A stretch of DNA of 64,000 nt from NCBI RefSeq assembly GCF_963678635.1, contig NC_087066.1:53586312-53650311 (forward strand), in the 5' to 3' direction. Shown piece by piece: positions 38,501-50,500 of the stretch. Under the pieces are notes generated by a model. It made no database searches, had not been told where the DNA came from, and was given only the letters and a program-made list of their open reading frames with translations. The position numbers and the translations under genes are program-made. The stretch is from Symsagittifera roscoffensis. Lineage: Eukaryota; Xenacoelomorpha; Acoela; Convolutidae. Position 1 is the stretch's first letter; every line of letters begins with the position of its first letter.

Positions 38501-41500
38501 GAAATTAATGCTGTTTTAATTTTACTTTCGCGAAATGAAATTTCAGTAAGCAACAAAGCCTAATTTTTTATCCCTGTAATTTTTCATGGAGCTTTATGAC
38601 AACGCAACGAAACCTGCAATTGCAAGTTCCATGAAAGAAACAGTTTTCAATAATATGAGTCATAAATATATAGCTCAATCTTCGGCAGCTAACTCTGTTT
38701 GACCGAGGAACAAAAATGGGGAATCAAGCGTAAAATTGATAGCATGACGGACTACTGAGGGTAGTTTGATTTTTGCACGTTTTTTTTAACAAAGGAGACT
38801 TCGTTTCATCTTCTCGTCTTTTTGTGCAAGTCGTGACAAAGATGCACCGAAAATTTCACGGTTTGCCGTTCGCACCTGTTTCGGACTATGGGCAGTATGC
38901 GTTCTGGCCAGCTGAATGAAGTTGCATTCAAAATGAGGTCATCTTTGGACAGGAAAGTATGTTCCAGCAGAAACATCAGGTTGAACCCAGAAGCTTCCAG
39001 CTCATCCTGAAATCAATACGGTTATTATGATAAAAGCATTTATTTCACTTCATACTTTCGCCAGTTATTTTTAACTTTGAGTTTTTACTGATGCGCCTGA
39101 AAATTCGATAGTGAAATTAACTCTTTAACCTGCTTGTGTTTTTTTTTAAATCGAGAACCACCTCAAGATTGACAATACTTTCAAGGAATCTTCATTGGTG
39201 ATATTTCATGTCTTTTTCATCGTCACGTTACTTCTCTCAAAATTGTAACCAAGACTTTGCGATCAAATAAATTTTGCGTTTGCTTCTCACTTCTAATATT
39301 TAGAAAATTAAAGGTACAGTCCTGTGCAATAAATATTTTGTTTCACGATAATAAAAATGGTTGCGAAGTACTGTTGGAACTGACCGAGAGTATGACCAGG
39401 TCTCGGATCCTGAGCTGTTCGCAGTAGTCCTGCTGTGCGACCAGATCCCTGGTGGTGGTCTTGACAGCCGTCACTTTCTCCACAATCTGGTCGAACTTGT
39501 GGCAGATGTCTCTATTCACCTGTCTGTTGGTCTCCGCCACAGTGTCCACCATCTTAGCAATCAGCTGATTCGCACGTGACACCAGCCACTGAAAACATCA
39601 ACAGTGTTGGAGCATTTGGTTTAAAGGTCAATCAAACAAGGTCAAGTCCGAAGGTTACCTGAAAGGGCATTCTGAAACTGAATTAAACGATACCTCAGAA
39701 AAGCTAAACAGGGCTAAGTAACGTCCAGTTTAAGTTCCAACTATAGTGTTACGAAACCCTGATATAGTTTTACGAAACCCATTTTAAAATTATTTCAACA
39801 GATTAATAAGACTTTCATAAAATCTATTCAGTCTAATTTGCTGTTCCAGGATCGATTAAGCAGCTCAAGGTCACTGATATTGTCACCAATTTGGCCTTAA
39901 TTTTACTACACGCCGTTAACTTCAGTTAACTTAGATATCAAGGTCAACTCAACTACTTTATTTCAATGCAGTTATAAGCGCATCGTAATATAATTTTTTT
40001 ATTTAAGTCAATTACACGCATTGAAACTCATCTCGTTTATTTCTGTGCAGTCGACTACTCATCTCGTTTATTTCTGTGCAGTCGACTACTCATCTTGTTT
40101 ATTTCTGTGCAGTCAACTACTCATCTCGTTTATTTCTGTGCAGTCGACTACTCACCTCGTTTATTTCTGTGCAGTCGACTAGAAAGAGACCCATAGGCAC
40201 AGACACGAACGAACTCATGGCCTTGTTGGCCATACTCTTGAGACCATCTATCTCCTTCACATACCCACTCAAAGTCGGATCTCTCTTGATGAACCTCTGA
40301 ACCTTTCCGTCAGTGTCTTTGGCCAGCAAGTACTTGAACCTCTCATACACCTCACGGAATCTATTCAAACGCACAAAAAGTTTCAAAATCTAGAAGAAAT
40401 TTTTTTTAATGCATTTACTCAAGGATGTACTGGTATGCAAAGTAATCCAAGATTCTTACCTGTCGCGAGAATTTGGCAAAAACTTTTGAGTTTTTCTTTT
40501 CGTACGAAGTCTACAGTGCTGATTTTAAAATAACTGGACAAAAGAAACAAAATTTTAAATTTCAAAGAAGTTTTTCTCACATTGGGTTAAGATTGGACAA
40601 AAAGTGAAGAGAACTAAAGTTGTTTAGAATTTCACCAGAATTAATAAAATGTTTTCTGTGAAATTCTCAACCAAAAATTTAACCCAAAAATGGTTCGTTT
40701 TAGTTTTATTAATAAATCACTAATTATGCTGAAATTATTTTCTTAATTGATGAGAAAACTATATCACAAAATACCTCTAACTTTGTTAATTATCTAAAAT
40801 TTTGCGCAAATATTTTAAAATTTGATTTAAAGCAAAGATTTTGAGTTTTAATTTTAAAAAATCACTCTTCTTCACTAACCATAAGTTGATTGTCAGATCT
40901 GAAACTCGTTATTTCAGTTCTTGTTGAGAAATTGAGAATTTCAGATCTGAAATTTGAAACTGAAATAGAAATTTTTAGATCTGAAATAACATTGAAAAAC
41001 AAAATTTCAGATCTGAAATTATATTCGAGAAACTCTTTGTTAAATTATATTATATGCATTTCGAGCAAAAAATTGAGTTTTCAGTTTTTGCTGTTTATTC
41101 AATACGAAATTAAAATTACAATAAAAACCGGTACAAAAGTTTTAAAATAATTACCCAAACAGGTTTTTTTTGCAAAGTAAACTTCTTGTTCAACTGTTTT
41201 AAAAAGTTTCAAAGTTGTTAGAACACCTGTCAAACTTTTAATTTTCATGCGCTGCTGATGGGCTTCTGATGTTTATCTCATACTTTGGGAAGCCTATTGT
41301 AGCAATTTCTACATGTAGACTTTGATGAGTACCATCTAGCAGCTATCAGAAGCTATAAAATACAGAAAAATAGCAAAAATTCTGTCAGAATCCTTGATTT
41401 TTCTGATCTGATATTAATTAAAATTTATATCTCAAGTAAGATCTGAAGTAGATTTTTTCAGATCTGAAATAACCAAAAAAATAGTATAAAATCACCCTTA

Positions 41501-44500
41501 AAGTATACAAACACTTAAAGTATACAAACACTTAACATTCATATTTTAACACTTCGCAAACTATTTCAGATCTGAATTTTAGATCTCAATTAGAACATTT
41601 ACTGGGTACGGGTTGTTAATTTTGCAATTTCAAATTTGGGTTATTTTTTCATTAAATTCTTTTCGGAAAATTTCATTGTGATTGAAGTTTCAAACTTTTT
41701 TATGATTGAGATTTCAATATTCTCCAATTCATTAGAAAACTCATTAGTATCAAACTATCATTATGATTAAAACTACAAAACGTCCAATTCATTACAAAAA
41801 TTATTTCTCAGAAGAGTTAGAATATTATATCAGTCAGAAATGAAACAACAAGAGAATTAATTCAATCTATTTCTCAGTCAGATAGACAATTATTGTTTAT
41901 AATGTTTGACCCGATTAACTTACTCTTGCCGAAATCTTGAAAAAAAAACTTGAGTTCGAAATATGCAACAAATCGACGAACACCAGCGAGAACAATCTTC
42001 AAGGCAATGATGACACACTGAAAAATGCATCGCAAATCGACTTACGCAAAGCTGTTGAGAAGGATTTAAGTAATTAGCATAATTTTTAGAAGAGTCCTAA
42101 AATTTGATCTTACAAAATTTAAAATATTATATCAGCAACGCTATATCTTTACCAAAAGGATGATATTCATTACTAGGTAAAATTTTCATATGCATAACTG
42201 TGATTTATTTCTTCATAGGGGGATATTCGTTACTAGGTATCCGAGGGGGATTTTCGTTACTAGGTACCCGAGGGGGGATATAGTTAAAGAGATCCTTGAA
42301 TAAACCTTTCGAGCAGCACTCCTATAAGTTAACTCGCTAGAACAAAGTTAAAAGACGGCTGCGATTTCTGAAAATATTTTCCTTTCAGTTTTAAACCTCA
42401 TAGGGAAAACCGTCCAACTACAATTCAAGGATCTCTTTAACTATATCCCGCCTCGGTAACCTAGTAATGAATATCCCCCCTATAAAAATAAATCAACGGT
42501 TATGCATATGAGAATTTTATACCTCGTAACGAATTTCACCCTTTTGCATTGGGGGGGGGGGGGGGGGGGGGGGGTATTGGATATAGTTAAAGAGATTCAA
42601 AATCAGTTTTTGCCTGTTAGAACCTGGCACAACTGTCAATTTGGGTTCAGTTGGGGTAAAATTATCTCAACCAGGTTTGGGTTCAATTCGGGTAAGATTA
42701 TCTCAACTCGTTTTGGTTTCAATTGGGGTAAAATAATCTCACTTGATGGGTCCGGGCTCGTTCAGTTTAACAATCTGCCCGATTCTTTCTTTAGCCTCGA
42801 CTACAGCATCCTCTTCCACGTTCACCGTCGGCAGAAATCTCTGGCCCTGAAAAAACAAGTCAAGACCATTTGTTCACCAGGAAAAAAGCAAACATTCGTC
42901 CGGCTCTTCAAGGAAAACCGCTGCTGTGCCACTGGTTAAGAATTACATCCGAACTTTTTGGTTATTTGTCTGGGCTGGGTAATTTTGCTTCAACCTCAAG
43001 CAACAAGCGCGAATCATGTCGGGCTTCTAAGCACCCCGACCGAATTTTTGGTTAATAGAAGGAGACTTGGCAACTTAGCCACCTCTACCGCAGGTTGAAG
43101 TTTATTGTTTTCAAACAGTTCAAGTAAGCTTGACGATTTTTTTTATAACTCACCCTTTAGCTAAGTATTATTTTCACGAGTCGAGATACTTCACCAAATT
43201 TGAAGCAAGATTTGAGCGGTTTGAGCGGTTTTTTGGACGATTGCGCTCAAAAACTTGTTTTAAAACGAGCGGTTTGAGCAAGTTTTGAGCGTTTTGAGCG
43301 GTTTTTCTCAAAAGTTTGAGCGGTTTTAATGCGATTTTTTTTTACAAAAACCGCACAAGATTGAAACAGTTTTTGAGGATTTATCTAGAAAAATCTAAAT
43401 TCAGCTATTTAATCTGTAAAAACATATCTCACCTGTCCCTCGACAGGGTAGAATAGACTGTGTTCGACCCTGATGAGTCCCTCAGTGGCCAGAATCATGT
43501 GGTCCAGCAGGGTGCTCACAGTCTCAACTGTCTCGTCAAAAGTCGGGTTGAACTTAGTCGACTCGTTGTCCTCGTCCGGAATCTAAAAAACTTGTGCGCT
43601 CAGTATATCTTCTAATAAGCGAGATCAAAAAAATTCGGATCTCTTTAACGAAAATGGATTGCGAAAGCGAATTCCACAAAAATTGCACAAGCTTAACATT
43701 TGAATTAGTTGTTTACAGGAACCATTCTTCTTTACTCGGTACCGTAAAATGGGGAATGCAAAATTGTAAAAGAAGTTTCTTGTTGTTAGCAAATCATTAA
43801 CAATCAATAATTAGGCTCTTTTTCCATACCCCCCCCCCCCCCCCACCTCACGCCAGTTTCAACTTATTAGTGTAACGAGTGGTTTTACGAGGTTGAGTAT
43901 GAAGACCAAATATGTTTGCCGTGGCATTATTAGTCTGTATGTAAATTTTCATAACAATCGGACAATGTGGTCAACAAATATACATGTAAAAATTTGCAGG
44001 TGGGGGAAAAGGAAAAAGAGCCAATAATTAGCCTCATTTGAGTTGCTCGTGCAAAAAAAAAATGTTTTTACCCGTGCAAAAAAATATATGAAAAAAACGA
44101 GAAAAAAGTTGGGAGTATTAATTTATTCAATTTAAAAAATTTTGAGCCGTTTTTTTAAGCCGGGAGTATTAAAAAATTGTAAATACACTCTTGTCCATAA
44201 ATGTTGATGCGTCCATATTTTTGCGCTATAAACGATAATAAAATGTTTCAGAATGGATCAAGACTGCAAGAGCTTCAATATGATTCATCACCGGATCACA
44301 TCTGGCTCTTACTTGTGGTAGTTGATTCTGCTAAAACTCTAATTTCTGACTTTTTACTTCGCTGGAATACTATGATTAACAATCAGTGCCGCATCGAAAA
44401 AAATGAAATTCAAAGTAAGCTAGCAACAATGCTTTAAAAAACTGTTGTTTTGGAAAGTTCTATCAAATCAGAACATAGACTTTTTGGGAGCAAGAACTAG

Positions 44501-47500
44501 TTTAAAAAAATCTCTTGAATCATCAACAATGTGCTCCAATGGCATGCTCAAATTCTTAATTATTGAAAGTTGAAATTATATAAATACACTGCAGTGCTAA
44601 CAAGGTACTGCAGTTACAATACACTTTAGAAGTTCCGTTCAGTGCACTATAAAAAAAATCCGTTATCACAATTGCCTATCATTTGAAAAATATTTGTCTG
44701 CGTATCGTTTGTCTGATAATAATTTGACCGCTTTTGTCTGATATCAAGTTGAATGCACATCGTGGAGTTTCTTGCTTTGCAAGCATTTTTCTTTGTAGCT
44801 GCAAAAGTTTTTGATTTATTACTGTAATTGTTAAACCAACTAGCGTTTACTTTGTTTATTTAATAAACATTTGAACATTTAATTCGGCCTAAATGGTTCC
44901 GTTTCTAAATATTTAAATTATATCGACAATTTTTTGATGGAATTATTTTCTTGAATAAAAATTTTATAACTGGTTTTTTGAAATTGTTCATTATTTTTTC
45001 ACTTTTGTGGTTTTACTTTACTTGATAGTTTTGTGCCGAAAATTTCATATACTAAAATTTCATATAAAATATGTTGCGCCAAAAATCTGATTTATTTTGA
45101 TAACTTACACTATTTCAATTCATGATTTCCTGCTCAAAATTTGATTTTAAGTGTTGGTTTTTCTGATTTTTTTGTAAGTTTTTGTGCTCAAAATTGAACT
45201 TGATTCGCTCATTTCGAACTCAACTTTCGTTTGGAGCTTTGAAAAGCTTGTTAATTCAGAATAATGAAAAACTATAAACCATTAAATATCGCTCATAAAA
45301 AAGTATACAGGCAATGAGTTTTCGGTGAGCTTTGGAATTCAAATTATCGTGAAAGTGTACGTTTGATTGGACGATTTTGAAACAAACAGTTGTTCATTTT
45401 TTAGCTCTAATTTTTGAATGGTTGTCAATGAGAAAACACCGAGTTTTTTTAAACACTCAGCGCTGTAACATTTTAAGGTTGAAACTAGTTCTGACTGGAA
45501 TACTTCTGAATGATAGTCCATTCTGGGAACTTGAACAGAGCTCTTTTCTATTAAAAAAAAATTAACTCAACGGCTGGCACTTAAGATTGACTTTGGACTG
45601 ATACCAACCGCCCGGGTTGACCTCCATACACCAAAAATGCTTATCATACAATTCCATACAACAAAAATCATTATCATACAAATCCATACATCCAGTGTAT
45701 GGAGAAAATGCTTGTCATACAATTTGCATACTTTTTCGAAAAACAATAGAAAAAAATTAAACCATTTCTGCGGCTTTTTGGGAACAGTTGAACAGACTGG
45801 TGACAAAAAAACTAATTTAAAATATTTTTTTTTGAAAAAAGACCGTCCAACCTTTGGTGCTTTGAGTAACCAAGGTCTTTGTCACATGTATTTGGTTGCA
45901 AACACAACCCAAAATTTTTCAGAAAATAAATTTAGAAACAAAAAACAACTTTTTGGTTTATGGAGAAAACACCTATTATACAATTTCCATTTATGGGAAA
46001 ATGTTTATTATAAAGTTTCATACAATTTTCTGTACGTATGGAATTGTATGAAATTGTATAAAAAGAAATTTTCCATTTATGAGAACTGTATGATGAGCAT
46101 TTTTGGTCAACCCGGGCGTGTAGCCTCCGTTCAGGAATATTCATCAAGATCCTGTCTTTTTGAGTACAAGTTGATATCATCACAGCTGAAAGGGCTTTAA
46201 TTTGATATATCAATCGACTTCATCTGAAGTATAGGTGTAAAAGATGGAGTTGGAACGAAAAGAGGCATCCGAAAAAATGCCTCCCGACTCTATTGTCAAC
46301 ACAGCCAAATCAAACAGTCTGGCTTATCATATTCGTAAAAAAAACTATTGAAACCGTTTTGGTTATTAAATAAGTCTGCTAATCAATTAACTAACTTTGA
46401 TTACCTAAGACTGTCTCTGGAATCCAGGAACATACAGACACAAAATTGTGCGCCTATCCAGTGAACAGTTTGGCCTCGTAATGATTGACTTCCAGAAAAA
46501 ATGGCAATTGAATTCGTTTAATTTGCCAATGAAAATAGAAACAAACAATTTCTTGCAGACAAATATCAAGTAAAAGGTTTCAATACGTTCTTTAAATGTC
46601 CGTTTCCCTGGCACCAAAGAAAGGTTTAAAAATACGGGCTTCTAATAAATGTACCATTTCAATGAACTCGTTTTAAAATTTAGATGGAAAGGTTTAGTTT
46701 AAACTAAGATGCCACAAATTTAAAATAGTGAGTAATAATGGCATCAAGGTTCGTTACAAGAGCTCAGTTGCCCAACAAATTGCGACCTCAAAAAAAATTG
46801 AAATCATGGACCAGGAAAAACAAGAAGAGTTTTGTAAAATAAATGCACCATAGTAATTCAGCTGAAATTGTTCACAAATCTGTCCACACCATTTATTGTC
46901 CAAAGTCAACCCGGGTTGAGAAAAATGCGTTTTAAATTTTAAGTTTTGGTTCTTTTTGTCATGATAATTTAAAACAGCACTGTACGAATAAATTGAATTA
47001 CAAAGTACGCCAATTGTTGACAACAACCGTACCCTTGAACTATTGACTCGGTAAAATTTTATCAGATTTTTTTGCTAATTCAATCTTTTGACGCTAGCAT
47101 ATGTGTTGAAATGACCAAAAAATTATACTTCCAACGTCAAAAAGAGCAATTTAATTGGCCTAAATAACAATAAATGAATGATTTTAATTGTAAGTCTGTA
47201 TTCGGTTTCTTCTAAAAGGATTTTTAAAAGTTTGGATCACACAAACTTCCAAAATCAATCCTGTCTGATGAGAAATCTGGTGATACCAAAAATTGCCCTG
47301 TTTGCCAAAAAATTGGTCAATTGCTCTGTTTTAGTTATTTTTGCCTTTGCGGATTTTTTCCAACTTACCATTGAAATGAGGAGTGGTGGATGCAGGTTTT
47401 TGTACCGCATGTTACTTGTCTCATACTCGCCCTCGTACTCGTTGCCATCACTGAATCCCTCTAGGAGGTTAAGGAGGTCCTCCATGGTCTTGAAGATTAC

Positions 47501-50500
47501 AGACCTCAGTTGGGAGGAGAGGAGAGAAGCCACTGAGCAGAAGAAGTGCTCCATCTGGCGGCATCTCTGCTCCTGAAAAAAAAGATGTCTGCTCCTGAAA
47601 AAAAGATGTCGTGTAAAAGCGATAAATAAAAACAAACGTGGACGGATACATTTTCTGTTTTTTCTTAGTACTATTCACGCGGTTCTCAAAATTGGCCATT
47701 GCTCACAACCAGGCGCGGATCTAGGAGGAATTTCTCAAGGGGGCAGATTTTCCAAAAATTTCGGAAATTTTTCTTGACTTTTTTTAAGTCGACCAAATTG
47801 ATTTTTTGTGCTCCTTCAATCATTATAAAGACCCTATATTGATCAAATTTTCTAGGCCGCATGCAAATTTTTTAAAAAAACAGGCCAAAAAAGGCGTTTT
47901 TGGGCTTTTTTTTGAAAATTTCGACCAAAAAATTGCGTTTTTTTCTGCTCGCGCTCCCCCCTCAGAACTAGTCTATATTGGCGCCGAAAGTACTCGCTCT
48001 TAGAACAAATTTAAGGTCAGTCATCCAAAAGTGGATATGTCGAAATAGTACAAAGGGGGGACCCTTTGGGTCAGCAGAGGATCGAATTCGTGAGGGAAAG
48101 GGAGGCGTGCGCCCGCGCCCCCCTAAATCCACTACTGCTCACAGCGGTACTGTTATTAGTAATAACTTTCCAATTGCCATTTTTTTGAAAACTCAGGTTG
48201 ATTGAGTATCATGCAAGATCTGCTGCAAGAATCTGAAAAAAACTCAGAAAAAAGCTAAAAAATGCCTTTTGAAAGAATTCAACACAAATTTTGCAAATTC
48301 TTGTATAGATTGTCCTTTATTCCCGATTAGATATTTTATCTTCAGTGGGTAAATGTTTTGAAACCTGAAACTGATCCTTTTTCATGTTGTTTTAACCTTA
48401 TCGCTGGACATCCACTTCTCGACCTCCTCCCTCATTCCGGATATGAGTTCGGACACCTTGGGAAGCCAGTCTCTTTGAAGGACTCTCCTCGCCTCAATGA
48501 TACTCTTCTCCACCTCCGTCTTCAGCACTGTGATGTTCAGAGGCATCAACTCAGACAACTTGTTCACATCTATCAGTCGCAGACCAGAAAACCTACATTT
48601 GATTTTTCAATTCAGTTACATCATTTATTTGACTTTTTTTAAAAAGCACCAAAATACGAGATACTCAGCTGTTTACGGCTACGGCATATCTATCTTATTC
48701 AGGAATAGATCTAGCCTCTAAAAACAATTATTTTTCAAGTCAGATACTTATAATCATACATTGGTTAATAAATTGTTAGTTTACAGTGAAATTCGGCGTG
48801 GGAGTTATGCAAAAAAGCAAGAGATTTGACGCGCAGCATGGCACCTCCAAAAAAAAAAATAGCGTCACGCAGGTAAAGATAACTTTCAAGAGTACTTTAA
48901 AATTCTTGTCGACTTTTTAGTCGGCCGAATGTTTTGACCAATTCTACCTTTGAAAAATTCTTTCGGGTCGGTCAGCCAAATTCCTTTAATTAGTTCAAAT
49001 AATAACCTTTAAGAATAGTTATACAAAAATTTTAAGCGATCTTTGGAAAAATTTTTCACAGAAGTGTTAAGTTTTTAAATCTACATTGTATATATTCTGT
49101 CAAAAAAACTGTAAGCCTTCCAATAGCCCTTAATAGATATCACTCTTTTGAGTAGAAAAATGCGTTAAAAAAAGTTTTTGAAGAAGAAAATACGGAGTGG
49201 TTTGAGAAAAAAAAACATGTCACACAAATGACAGTTTTATGCTGTAAGGTAAATCTTCAACCCAAAGAGAAGTCTAACTTTGTCTCCCACAGGTCCAAGA
49301 TGACCCTGGCCACAGGGTGTGTGATGTAGAGCTCCTTTTCCATCCACAACTTGGTCTTTCGCACGCTGTTATGCCAAGGAAAGAAGAAACGACCTGCACT
49401 CTCGTCCTCCTAAGATCAACGAAACACAAATCATTTTTATCAAAAAAAAAAACGAAAATTGGATCAGGTCAACCCCCCAAAAAGGTACCGGTCCAAATGA
49501 ATCGTCAACTGCCAACAACCATTGCAATTTTAAAACAAAAGTATGTATGCTTTTTACTGTTGGAATCACAACCGAAAGGGCTATAATATTATCTTTCACG
49601 GCCTTTTGTTGTTGCACCTGATTTAATCAGAAAAAAACGCATAATCAAACTTCTTTCCCATTCGAAGTAATTTATGACAAAGAAAGAACTCCGATAAACT
49701 AAAATAGCGGACTTTTACACAAAATACACAAGTTAACAACATAAAAAGAGGACATTTAAAACAAATTTTCTGATCCAATGACTTAAATGAATATTTTGCG
49801 GGAACAAATGGGAACATCGTCGTAAACATTATTTTTACATAATTTTTTTGAATAATCTGTTTTCAAATAACAAAACTTGCCTCAAAGAGAATCTCAACTC
49901 CCAGTCTTTTTTGTTCCTCGAAATCCAACAGCACATAGTCTATGATACTTCTTTTCACACTCGTCAGGTACTGTCTGTTCACTTCGTACGTGAACTCTTT
50001 CAACTTGTCTGGGAACTGAAGACAGAGAGGTCGGGGCACGAAGCGGAATATGGCCACCACCCACGAGGAGTCCAGAGGTGCGATCTCCGAGTCCTCGATG
50101 GTACTCTGAACCAGGTGGAAGTATCTGGAAATCAGATGCTCATGTTGGCATTCTTACTGCTTTGTTACTTGAAAAACCAAAACCGAATATTTTCTTTTCT
50201 AAAAAAAAATGTGACCTCTGCTGTTTTCTAATTATTGATGATTTGAGCATCGAATAATCTCGAAACAATACATCAATTATGAACTCTCCAAAATCAGCTT
50301 TGATAAATATAAGGGACAAATATTAATATGTAAAGGGCTTAGCACCCCCCCCCCCCCTCTCCTATTTTGTTACCTCTCCTCCATGTCAGGATGGGGCACT
50401 GAGACTTTGGGTATCCCCTCTGTCTTGGTCTCTGCACTGGGGAACTGGATGGCGAGACAGGCGAGGGTGAACTGGTCGTACTCCCGATGGATACCAGGCT

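Larger units (their letters stand above)
43583..47368. other. Intron 13 (3.8 kb)
   Basis: Holds MITE family C copy 2 and the CGCCCGGG foldback element. 44030-45600 and 46130-47368 show no recognised element, apart from a CTGTCTCTGGAAT..CAGGAACATACAGACAC segment at about 46410-46450 that recurs near 33760-33790. Confidence 0.5.

Noticed and set aside
40027-40181. CRISPR-like regular repeat
   Set aside because: Pure head-to-tail 31-bp units without spacers, in a eukaryotic intron.
42502-42939. 145-codon plus-strand ORF
   Set aside because: Runs through a G homopolymer, a 36-bp tandem repeat and antisense exon 15. The repeats explain the open frame.
45637-46200. 187-codon plus-strand ORF
   Set aside because: Covers the foldback element and is rich in Asn, Lys, Phe and Tyr from AT-rich repeats. 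No domain is recognisable.
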